Of a DNA stretch of 5,444 bases, positions 1-5,246 are shown in pieces. This stretch comes from JAHFUI01 sp041485905. GTDB taxonomy: Bacteria; Acidobacteriota; Vicinamibacteria; Vicinamibacterales; CAVVIG01. The notes beneath the pieces were generated by a model. It worked only from the letters and a program-made list of their open reading frames with translations. It was not told the DNA's origin and ran no database searches. Positions within the stretch are counted from its first letter, which is position 1. Each line of letters opens with the position of its first letter. Position numbers and translations under genes: made by a program. The stretch spans positions 1 through 5,444 of the forward strand of contig JBGPKK010000268.1 of NCBI GenBank assembly GCA_041485905.1, given 5' to 3'.

Positions 1-19
1 ATCGACGCATCATGGACAT
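1..19 (-). CDS. Possible 5' end of a leftward gene cut by the window edge
   Basis: On the minus strand AGGAG (positions 25-21) is followed by three in-frame ATG codons, at 19, 13 and 10. The ATG at 13 lies 7 bases after the AGGAG, which is ideal spacing; the ATG at 19 is only 1 base away and so is unlikely to be used. Only about four to six codons are inside the window (Met-Met-Arg-Arg from position 13), so no product can be named. A sigma-54-like promoter lies just upstream. The call rests on the ribosome binding site and start alone. If real, the gene would be a separate unit downstream of the phosphatase gene on the same strand. Confidence 0.3.
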
Positions 20-38
20 GCTCCTATTGTCCCGCTCT

Positions 39-54
39 AGCAGAACAGATGCCA
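39..54 (-). promoter_or_regulatory. Sigma-54-like -24/-12 promoter candidate
   Basis: Read on the minus strand, positions 54 to 39 are TGGCATCTGTTCTGCT. This matches the sigma-54 consensus TGGCACG-N4-TTGCW at TGGCA and at TGC plus the final T, and the GG and GC dinucleotides have the required 10-base offset. It would start transcription near position 28, just before the AGGAG at 25-21 and the ATG at 13. The resulting leader of about 15 bases is very short. No activator sites can be recognised in the remaining bases up to 130. This is a motif match only. Confidence 0.28.
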
Positions 55-130
55 GCCACACATGGTGAAATACCTTCAAAAATACTCGGAGTGCCTCGGC
101 GTGTCTCTCGGTGGTATCAGATTGTCCGGA

Positions 131-934
131 CTAATCGACAGCGGAGCTGCGCCAACGACGGATGGTGTCGAGCATGGGCGGATGGATCCGGCCGTTGGTC
201 GCGACGATGTCCCCGAGCTGTGGGGTGAACGGGGCCCCGTCCATGGCCGTCACGCGGCCCCCCGCCTCGGCGACAATCAGCGCGCCGGCGGCGATGTCCC
301 ACGGTTTGAGACTCACTTCCCAGAACCCGTCCATGCGTCCGGCCGCAACCCAGCACAGATCGATCGCCGCCGAACCGAGGCGGCGCACCGCGCGCGCCAC
401 GCCGAGGAAATCTGCAAACAGGCCCACGAGCTCGCCGACCCGGTCGTGGATGTCATACGGGAAGCCTGTGACCAGCATCGCATCGACAAGCGCATCGGTC
501 GACGACACACGGAGCGGCCGTCCGTTCAGAAACGCACCACTGCCCCGCTCGGCCGTGAACAGCTCCCGGCGGCTCGGATCGAAAACCGCGGCCACTTCGG
601 CAACGCCGTCGATTTCGAGCGCGAGCGACGCGCAGAAGATCGGCAGTCCATGCGCGTAGTTCGTCGTGCCGTCGAGCGGATCGAACACCCAGCACGGCCC
701 GCCGGGCACCAATGTGCCGTCCCCCAGTTCTTCCGCCAGCACGTGATGATCGGGAAAGCGTTCGGCAATGAGATGCCGGAACATCCGCTCCACGGCGAGA
801 TCGACCTCGGTGACGAGATCGATGGTCCCTTTTTTGTCGACGTGAATGTCGCGGCCGAAGCGCGCCATCTGGATCTCGCCGGCGCGAACGACCGTCTCGA
901 CGGCGGTCGCCAGAAACAGAGGGTCGACAGCCAC
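131..934 (-). CDS. Inositol monophosphatase family protein (SuhB/HisN-type)
   Basis: This 267-residue protein belongs to the Mg-dependent inositol monophosphatase family and has normal length. Visible metal-site elements are E68-E69 in LAEE, the motif DPLDGTTNYAHG (residues 85-96, with D85 and D88 as metal ligands) and the C-terminal PWDIAAGALIVAEAGG (211-226, with D213). TEVD at 42-45 matches the family's N-terminal acidic motif, and RRLGSAAIDLCWVAAGR (184-200) is the usual core segment. The family removes phosphate from inositol-1-phosphate, and relatives act on histidinol phosphate or PAP. The substrate cannot be fixed from sequence, so no symbol is given. The chosen start is a GTG at 934-932 directly after the TGA of the upstream ATPase gene, which suggests translational coupling; no good ribosome binding site is seen. 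It is presumably cytoplasmic, with no signal peptide or membrane segment. Confidence 0.93.
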   Translation of the reverse strand: MAVDPLFLATAVETVVRAGEIQMARFGRDIHVDKKGTIDLVTEVDLAVERMFRHLIAERFPDHHVLAEELGDGTLVPGGPCWVFDPLDGTTNYAHGLPIFCASLALEIDGVAEVAAVFDPSRRELFTAERGSGAFLNGRPLRVSSTDALVDAMLVTGFPYDIHDRVGELVGLFADFLGVARAVRRLGSAAIDLCWVAAGRMDGFWEVSLKPWDIAAGALIVAEAGGRVTAMDGAPFTPQLGDIVATNGRIHPPMLDTIRRWRSSAVD

Positions 935-1405
935 TCAGGTGTTGTCGGCGGGATTGGCGGACTCGGCCGGGTGCAGCCGCTTGACCATCCGGATTTCCAT
1001 CCCGCCTTCGGGCGCCCGCCGCAGACGCACTTCGTCCATGAAGTTGCGGATCAGGAAGATGCCGCGGCCGCTGGATTTCAGCAGGTTCTCCGGATCCAGA
1101 GGACTTTCAAGCGTCTCAGGGTCGAACCCTTCACCCTGGTCGCGCACGGAGATGGTCAGGACCGCCACCTCGTCGGCCGGCGCGACGCCGAACTCGACGA
1201 AGACATGCTTCGACACGTCGTTCCGGTTGCCGTGGCGGATGGCGTTGATCACCGACTCGCGGATCGCCACCCCGACCCAATGGAGCGCGTCATCGTCGAG
1301 GCCGAACGTGCGGCCGACGTGATCGCTCACGACCTGGACGAAGTCCACCATCTCGACAGCGCTCGTGAACTCGAGCCGGACCACCTGTTGTCGGTTGATC
1401 ATCAT
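935..1405 (-). CDS. RsbW/SpoIIAB-type ATP-binding protein (anti-sigma factor/serine kinase family)
   Basis: This 156-residue protein has a single GHKL ATPase fold of the kind found in anti-sigma factors and serine kinases such as RsbW and SpoIIAB. The N-box is at 47-60 with E50, N54 and H58-G59. The G1 box is RDQGEGF (88-94, with D89, G91 and G93). The glycine-rich lid region is SSGRGIFLIRNF (111-122). There is no membrane segment, sensor or receiver domain. In the family such proteins bind a sigma factor or phosphorylate an STAS-domain antagonist. Neither partner is encoded in this window, so the target is unknown. Two adjacent ATG codons (1405 and 1402) can serve as start; no clear ribosome binding site is visible. 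It is the first gene of a leftward pair with the inositol monophosphatase-family gene, with no bases between stop and next start. Confidence 0.88.
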   Translation of the reverse strand: MMINRQQVVRLEFTSAVEMVDFVQVVSDHVGRTFGLDDDALHWVGVAIRESVINAIRHGNRNDVSKHVFVEFGVAPADEVAVLTISVRDQGEGFDPETLESPLDPENLLKSSGRGIFLIRNFMDEVRLRRAPEGGMEIRMVKRLHPAESANPADNT

Positions 1406-1430
1406 GCACGCGACGCGACTGGGGCGCGAG

Positions 1431-1457
1431 TGAATACCATCTGGTCGATCATGTCAA
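1431..1457 (-). promoter_or_regulatory. Candidate promoter for the ATPase-phosphatase unit
   Basis: On the minus strand a perfect TTGACA (1457-1452) is followed after 15 bases by TATTCA (1436-1431), which matches TATAAT at four of six positions. The spacer is two bases shorter than ideal. Transcription would begin about 20 bases before the ATG at 1405. The location in the divergent gap fits, but the match is weak and the organism's promoter preferences are unknown. Confidence 0.3.
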
Positions 1458-1493
1458 GAGTGACTGACCCCGCCCTCGTCCGTCGGTCGTGAG

Positions 1494-1499
1494 TATCAT
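1494..1499 (+). promoter_or_regulatory. Weak -10-like element before aroA
   Basis: TATCAT at 1494-1499 matches five of six bases of TATAAT in an otherwise GC-rich gap, but no -35-like hexamer is found at 16-18 bases upstream. If used, transcription would start only a few bases before the ATG at 1511, giving an almost leaderless message. This would agree with the lack of a clear Shine-Dalgarno sequence in front of aroA (only AAGA is near). Low-confidence motif call. Confidence 0.2.
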
Positions 1500-1510
1500 A
1501 AGATTTATCC

Positions 1511-2800
1511 ATGTCCGCGACGACGATCGATCCGGCCCGGCGGATTCAGGGCCGACTGCGTGTGCCTGGCGACAAATCCATTTCGCATCGGTATGCGCTG
1601 CTCGCGGCGCTGGCGGAAGGCCGGTCCCCCTTGTCCGGGTATGCGCCGGGCGCCGATTGTCAATCGACGCTCGCGTGCCTCCGACATCTGGGCATCGACA
1701 TCGAAGCCGACGCCGACGGCGCCGTTGCCGTTCTTGGACAAGGATTCCGCGGTCTTCGTTCGCCGGGGGGTCCGCTCGACGCCGGCAACTCCGGCACGAC
1801 GATGAGAATGCTGGCCGGCGTGTTGGCGGGCCAGCCGTTCACGAGCACTCTGGTCGGCGATCCCTCGCTGTCGCAGCGTCCGATGGGGCGCGTCATGGAG
1901 CCGCTCGCACGGATGGGCGCGCGCATCGAGTCGACCGACGGTCACGCACCGCTCGTCATTCACGGCCGGCACGGCGGGCCGCTGCATGGCATCGACCATC
2001 GACCCACGTCTCCCAGCGCCCAGGTGAAATCGGCCGTGCTGCTGGCGGGGCTCGACGCCGACGGCACCACGTCGGTGACCGAGCCGGCCCAGACGCGGGA
2101 TCACACCGAGCACGCCCTGACGGCCTTTGGCGCTGACATCACGCGCGAGGGAACGAGCGTCTCGCTCCGCGGCGGTCAGCGCTTGACGGGCCGCGCGTTG
2201 TCGATCCCCGGCGATTTTTCCTCCGCCGCGTTCTGGATGGTCGCCGCCGCCGCGCTGCCCGGATCGCGCATCGACATCGAGGACGTGGGCCTCAATCCGA
2301 CGCGAACCGCGCTCATTTCGGTCCTGCGACGCTTCGGAGCCATTGTCGCCGTGGAGGTCTCCGGGACGGATGCCGGCGAGCCGCGCGGGACGATTTCGGT
2401 CGAAGGCCAGCGGGCTGGCGCGGTCGTGATCTTGCCGGAGGAGGTGCCCGGACTCATCGACGAACTGCCGGCGATCGCGGCGCTCGCGGCGCACGGCGGC
2501 GAGGTGACGGTCCGCGGGGCGTCAGAGCTGCGGGTCAAGGAGAGCGACCGCATTGCGACACTGGTCGCCGGCTTTCGCCATCTCGGCATCGACGCCGACG
2601 AGCACGCGGACGGCTTCACCATCCACGGCAACGGCGCGGCACGGGGCGGTGTCGCCCACGCGCACGGCGACCACCGGATTGCCATGGCATTGGCCATCGC
2701 CGCGCTTGGCGCGCGCGGGCCCTCGACTATCGACGGCTCCGAAGCGGTCGCCATCTCATATCCCGGCTTTTTCGACATGCTGGGCCGGCTCGTGGCGTGA
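1511..2800 (+). CDS. aroA: 3-phosphoshikimate 1-carboxyvinyltransferase (EPSP synthase)
   Basis: AroA joins shikimate-3-phosphate with phosphoenolpyruvate to give EPSP, the penultimate step to chorismate. The 429-residue length is typical. Visible signatures are VPGDKSISHR (18-27, with K22, S23 and R27), DAGNSGTTMR (90-99, with G95 and R99), GDPSLSQRPMGR (116-127), SAQVKSAVLLAGL (169-181), the catalytic Asp in GLIDELP (D317), ELRVKESDRI (339-348, with K343 and E344) and HGDHRIAMA (385-393). SAQVKS and TRDHTE (195-200) resemble Bacillus- and Agrobacterium-type (class II) enzymes more than the E. coli type, which has SSQFLT at the first site. G95 corresponds to the conserved E. coli Gly96, unlike the Ala in the CP4 enzyme, so herbicide tolerance should not be assumed. 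The ATG at 1511 places the conserved PGDKS motif at the usual distance. The stop overlaps the aroK start by four bases. Confidence 0.97.
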   Translation: MSATTIDPARRIQGRLRVPGDKSISHRYALLAALAEGRSPLSGYAPGADCQSTLACLRHLGIDIEADADGAVAVLGQGFRGLRSPGGPLDAGNSGTTMRMLAGVLAGQPFTSTLVGDPSLSQRPMGRVMEPLARMGARIESTDGHAPLVIHGRHGGPLHGIDHRPTSPSAQVKSAVLLAGLDADGTTSVTEPAQTRDHTEHALTAFGADITREGTSVSLRGGQRLTGRALSIPGDFSSAAFWMVAAAALPGSRIDIEDVGLNPTRTALISVLRRFGAIVAVEVSGTDAGEPRGTISVEGQRAGAVVILPEEVPGLIDELPAIAALAAHGGEVTVRGASELRVKESDRIATLVAGFRHLGIDADEHADGFTIHGNGAARGGVAHAHGDHRIAMALAIAALGARGPSTIDGSEAVAISYPGFFDMLGRLVA

Positions 2801-3297
2801 AGGCCGACAAGATTTACCTGGTCGGTTTCATGGCCGCGGGCAAGACGACGCTCGCCCGCGCGCTCGCCAGGCGGCTCGACTGGTCGGCGGTGGACATCGA
2901 CGAGCTGATCGAGAAGCGCGAGCATATGAGGGTCGCCGACATCTTCGCGCGCCACGGCGAGTCGCACTTTCGCGCGATCGAACGCGCCGTGCTCCTCGAT
3001 CAGCTGCTACCGCGGCACGCCGTGGTCGCCACCGGCGGCGGCACGTTCGTCGATCCGTCGAATCGGGCGGCCATCAATGCGGACGGCGTCTCCATCTGGC
3101 TCGACGCGCCGCTCGACCGCGTCATCGCCCGGCTGCCGACCGACGGACGCCGGCCGCTGGCCGCCGACCGCACCGAGCTCGAGCATCTGTACTATCAGCG
3201 TCGCGCGGCCTATCAGCAGGCGCACCGGCGGCTGGATGCCAGCCGTGCGAGCGTGGACGCGCTGGCCGAAGAGGTGATGGATTGGCTGAAATCGTGA
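2797..3297 (+). CDS. aroK: Shikimate kinase
   Basis: This 166-residue nucleoside monophosphate kinase-fold enzyme phosphorylates shikimate with ATP, making the substrate used by AroA. The Walker A motif is GFMAAGKTT (10-18). Shikimate-binding residues are visible as D33 and D35 in VDIDELI, R59 in SHFRAIE and the GGG at 80-82. The lid contains DGRRPL (116-121), and R135-R136 in YYQRRAAY match the conserved late arginine. Length and motif order are normal for AroK/AroL. Translation begins at a GTG (2797) that overlaps the aroA stop as GTGA, so its expression is probably coupled to aroA. In pathway order aroK acts before aroA, although it is encoded second. Which of the aroK or aroL names a curator would use is a convention; the function is clear. 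Confidence 0.96.
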   Translation: MKADKIYLVGFMAAGKTTLARALARRLDWSAVDIDELIEKREHMRVADIFARHGESHFRAIERAVLLDQLLPRHAVVATGGGTFVDPSNRAAINADGVSIWLDAPLDRVIARLPTDGRRPLAADRTELEHLYYQRRAAYQQAHRRLDASRASVDALAEEVMDWLKS

Positions 3298-4034
3298 TGC
3301 GCTACCTCGTTCTCACCGACATTCACGGAAACCTCGAGGCGCTCGAGGCATGCCTGGCCGACGCCGCCGTCCACAAGTACGACGGAACGCTCGTTCTGGG
3401 CGACCTGGTCGGCTACGGCGCCGACCCCAACGCCGTGGTGGACCGCATACGCGGCCTGAATCCTGTGGCCATAGTCCGCGGGAACCACGATAAGGTGGCG
3501 TGCGGTCTGGAGGAGGCGGACGGCTTCAACTCGGTCGCGCGGAACGCCGTGCGCTGGACCTTCGACACGCTGACCGCCGAAAACCGCGCGTGGCTCGCCG
3601 AGCTTCCGCAGGGTCCGATTCAGGTCAGCGAGATGGTGGAAATCTGCCACGGCTCCCCGTTCGATGAGGACTCCTACGTCTTCGACGAGCTCGACGCCGC
3701 GCGCGCGCTCAAGACGTCCTCACGGCCGCTGTGCCTGTTCGGCCACACGCATTGCCCCGCCGCGTTCGAGCTCTCGCTCGATGCGCTCGACAGCGCCGTC
3801 CCGTTCGTCCAGTCGCGCGTGCAACTGGTCGACGGCTCCAAGCATCTCGTGAATCCCGGGTCCGTGGGTCAGCCGCGCGACGGCGATCCGCGCGCCGCCT
3901 ACGCCATCGTGGACGAGGCCGCGCGGCGCGTGGACATGTTTCGTGTGAAGTATGCGGTAAGCGACGCGCAGGCGAAGGTCATCAGGGCCGGCCTGCCCGA
4001 AGTGCTTGCGCAGCGGCTGGCGGTGGGACGGTAG
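3297..4034 (+). CDS. Calcineurin-like metallophosphoesterase
   Basis: This 245-residue protein has the full set of metallophosphoesterase motifs. They are TDIHGN (7-12, with D8 and H10), GDLVGYG (35-41, with D36), GNHD (62-65), CHGSP (117-121, with H118) and GHTH (149-152). NPGSVGQPRDGDPRAAYAI (186-204) is typical of the YfcE/MJ0936-like and COG0639 group. Such enzymes bind two metal ions and cleave phosphodiesters or phosphomonoesters; the substrate here is unknown. The reading frame is open much further upstream inside aroA and aroK, but that part is antisense-like noise. The ATG at 3297 is chosen because MRYLVLTDIHGN is the expected N-terminus and it overlaps the aroK stop as TGATG; a GTG one codon earlier is also possible. 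It is the last gene of the aro unit, with no evident shikimate-pathway role. Confidence 0.92.
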   Translation: MRYLVLTDIHGNLEALEACLADAAVHKYDGTLVLGDLVGYGADPNAVVDRIRGLNPVAIVRGNHDKVACGLEEADGFNSVARNAVRWTFDTLTAENRAWLAELPQGPIQVSEMVEICHGSPFDEDSYVFDELDAARALKTSSRPLCLFGHTHCPAAFELSLDALDSAVPFVQSRVQLVDGSKHLVNPGSVGQPRDGDPRAAYAIVDEAARRVDMFRVKYAVSDAQAKVIRAGLPEVLAQRLAVGR

Positions 4035-4055
4035 CAGGTCGGGCAAGAGCTCGCT

Positions 4056-4229
4056 TTACCTACCAGACCTACCAGACTCACCTGCCCCGCCAGACCGCGC
4101 AAGCCTTTCCTCGCGTCTCCGCAGCTCTGCCGCGTACGCGTCGCCGGCGGCTCGGGAACCTAGAATCCACCCGAGCACGATACCGACCAGCAGCACTGCC
4201 GGGATGAAAATGAAGTGGCCGGCAGTCAC
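4056..4229 (-). CDS. Small single-span membrane protein downstream of ccmD
   Basis: I translated this 57-residue reading frame by hand. It starts with GTG at 4229-4227, overlapping the ccmD-like stop as GTGA, and ends at TAA (4058-4056). The N-terminus MTAGHFIFIPAVLLVGIVLG and the following WILG form one hydrophobic membrane segment (about residues 6-24). A charged, probably helical tail follows (AYAAELRRREERLAR, 31-45) and then a short Ser/Gly/Arg end. The architecture of one span plus a basic cytoplasmic helix is similar to CcmD, but the sequence is not obviously homologous. Coupled translation with ccmD and the protein-like composition argue that it is real. A role with the haem exporter CcmABCD is inference. 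The last residues (SGRSGR) come from a 9-base tandem repeat. I do not recognise the family. Confidence 0.7.
   Translation of the reverse strand: MTAGHFIFIPAVLLVGIVLGWILGSRAAGDAYAAELRRREERLARSGGAGESGRSGR
4058..4075. repeat. Two tandem copies of a 9-base TAGG-type unit
   Basis: The unit ACCTACCAG occurs twice without gap (4058-4066 and 4067-4075), followed by a degenerate third unit ACTCACCTG (4076-4084). On the minus strand it reads as CTGGTAGGT units. It overlaps the 3' end of the 57-residue gene, where one 9-base unit encodes three residues. A related TAGG-rich segment lies between ccmB and ccmC. Confidence 0.7.
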
Positions 4230-4513
4230 CGGGCGCGGCTCCGACGCTCGAGAGCCTGCATCTCCTTCTCGACTTTATTCAGCCGCCGCCAGATCGTCCA
4301 CACATAGAACAGGACGGCAACCCACACGAACGCATACGCCGCGATCAAGAGCGGGGCCGCTGGCAGTTGCTCGCTCGGAGGAACCCCGGTCACGGGCTCG
4401 AATCCGCTTAGCCCCGCCGGGGGCTGGAAGCCGAAGGCGGGCGCGACGAGAGCGAGGGAGAAGACGAGAGTCAGCAGTCGTTTCACCATAGTTTGCCGTG
4501 GCAGAGTTCTCAT
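4226..4513 (-). CDS. ccmD: CcmD-like cytochrome c maturation protein
   Basis: CcmD is a small membrane protein that helps release the haem-carrying CcmE from the CcmABC complex. The C-terminal half of this 95-residue protein shows the pattern of the alternative CcmD family. A membrane segment (about 53-75, containing LIAAYAFVWVAVLFYVW) is followed by a basic, coiled-coil-like tail RRLNKVEKEMQALERR (76-91). The N-terminal half is an extension with a signal-peptide-like stretch (about 11-29, ending APAFGFQ) and a Pro-rich linker, longer than in proteobacterial CcmD. I chose the ATG at 4513 because it overlaps the ccmC stop as ATGA and is preceded by GAGGA nine bases upstream. The ATG at 4489 (87 residues) lacks a ribosome binding site but would give a more compact signal peptide. 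Its stop overlaps the next small gene. Confidence 0.8.
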   Translation of the reverse strand: MRTLPRQTMVKRLLTLVFSLALVAPAFGFQPPAGLSGFEPVTGVPPSEQLPAAPLLIAAYAFVWVAVLFYVWTIWRRLNKVEKEMQALERRSRAR

Positions 4514-5175
4514 ACCGCGCCGTCCTCTTCAGCCAGGTACAGCTCGTCAAGCGTCGCCCGCCGCTCCTGGAGACGGACGCGCAGCGTCAGCAGCAGGCCG
4601 AACAGCAGCATGAAGGCGAGGACGCAGAACCAGAACGCGCCGCGCATGCCCGGACCCAGAGTCGGCACCACGGTCGTCTTCGGATGCAGCGTGCGCCAGA
4701 TGTTCACCGAGACGTACACGAACGGCACGTTCGCCATGCCGAAGATCCCCATCGCGGCTGCCAGCTTATCGGACCCGGGTCCTCCGTAAGTGCGCACGAG
4801 CAAGTACGCCAGGAAGATGAGCTCGAGCAGGAACGCCATCGTCAGCCGCGGATCCCACTCCCACCAGACGCCCCACGCCTTTCTTCCCCAGAGCGGACCC
4901 GTGACCAGGCCGATCGCACCGAAGAGCACCGCGATCTCCGCGGCAGACACCGCGATCCGGTCCGCCTCGCGACGTCCCTTGAACAGGTAAATCGCGCTCG
5001 CCGCCCCGCAGACGAACACGGAGGTGAACATCGCGAACCAGGCCGGCACGTGGAAATAGAAAATCTTCTGCACGAGCCCCATGGTCGACTCGAACAGGGC
5101 GTTGGCAATCATCACCGGCGCGTAGGCGAACATCAGGGCCGTCACGATCACGAGTGGGACAAACAGCTTTCGCAT
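4510..5175 (-). CDS. ccmC: Haem exporter permease CcmC
   Basis: CcmC is the membrane protein of the System I cytochrome c maturation machinery that presents haem to the chaperone CcmE at the outer face of the inner membrane. This 221-residue copy has about six hydrophobic segments (near 4-26, 43-65, 76-95, 112-130, 138-160 and 180-199). It carries the tryptophan-rich haem-handling motif WGVWWEWDPRLT (101-112). The two expected haem-ligand histidines appear as H42 in FYFHVPAW and H164 in RTLHPK. A short acidic C-terminal tail follows the last span. The ATG at 5175 gives a normal N-terminus, although no strong ribosome binding site precedes it. It follows ccmB after a 71-base gap and overlaps ccmD by four bases (ATGA). 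Confidence 0.95.
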   Translation of the reverse strand: MRKLFVPLVIVTALMFAYAPVMIANALFESTMGLVQKIFYFHVPAWFAMFTSVFVCGAASAIYLFKGRREADRIAVSAAEIAVLFGAIGLVTGPLWGRKAWGVWWEWDPRLTMAFLLELIFLAYLLVRTYGGPGSDKLAAAMGIFGMANVPFVYVSVNIWRTLHPKTTVVPTLGPGMRGAFWFCVLAFMLLFGLLLTLRVRLQERRATLDELYLAEEDGAV

Positions 5176-5186
5176 AAGGTTCTTAT

Positions 5187-5228
5187 AGGTTAGGCGGGGC
5201 AGGGCCTACCTGACCAACCCGGCCTACC
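5187..5228. repeat. TAGG-rich repeat and potential hairpin between ccmB and ccmC
   Basis: GGCCTACC occurs twice (5203-5210 and 5221-5228), 18 bases apart. AGGTTAGGC (5187-5195) can pair with GCCTACCT (5204-5211) around an 8-base loop with one bulged base. The same CCTACC core occurs in the tandem repeat at 4058-4075. No T-run follows on the minus strand, so it does not look like a classical intrinsic terminator of ccmB. Confidence 0.5.
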
Positions 5229-5246
5229 CGACGCATATGTCTACGA

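Noticed and set aside
60..130. Possible terminator after the phosphatase gene (T-run at 83-79 on the minus strand)
   Set aside because: The bases before the T-run form mostly direct repeats (CCGAG units) rather than a stable inverted stem, so no intrinsic terminator can be supported.
62..1492. A 476-codon rightward open frame antisense to the phosphatase and ATPase genes
   Set aside because: It lies opposite two genes with complete family motifs, its translation is rich in Arg, His, Asp and Glu with no recognisable domain, and long antisense frames are common in GC-rich DNA.
1600..1830. Class II-like aroA read as evidence of glyphosate tolerance or transfer
   Set aside because: The Gly equivalent to E. 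coli Gly96 is retained, and base composition looks the same as the neighbouring genes, so neither tolerance nor transfer is supported.
1505..2494. Long leftward open frame opposite aroA
   Set aside because: It is a shadow of aroA: Arg-rich with no motifs, while aroA shows all EPSP synthase signatures on the other strand.
2553..3296. Upstream extension of the metallophosphoesterase frame through aroA and aroK
   Set aside because: The translation is Arg/Ala-rich noise lying over two well-supported genes; the phosphoesterase family begins at the TDIHGN region, so the ATG at 3297 is the sensible start.
4498..5193. Rightward 231-codon frame opposite ccmC
   Set aside because: It is highly charged and His/Arg/Glu-rich, without domains, and is antisense to ccmC, which carries the WWEWD motif and membrane spans.
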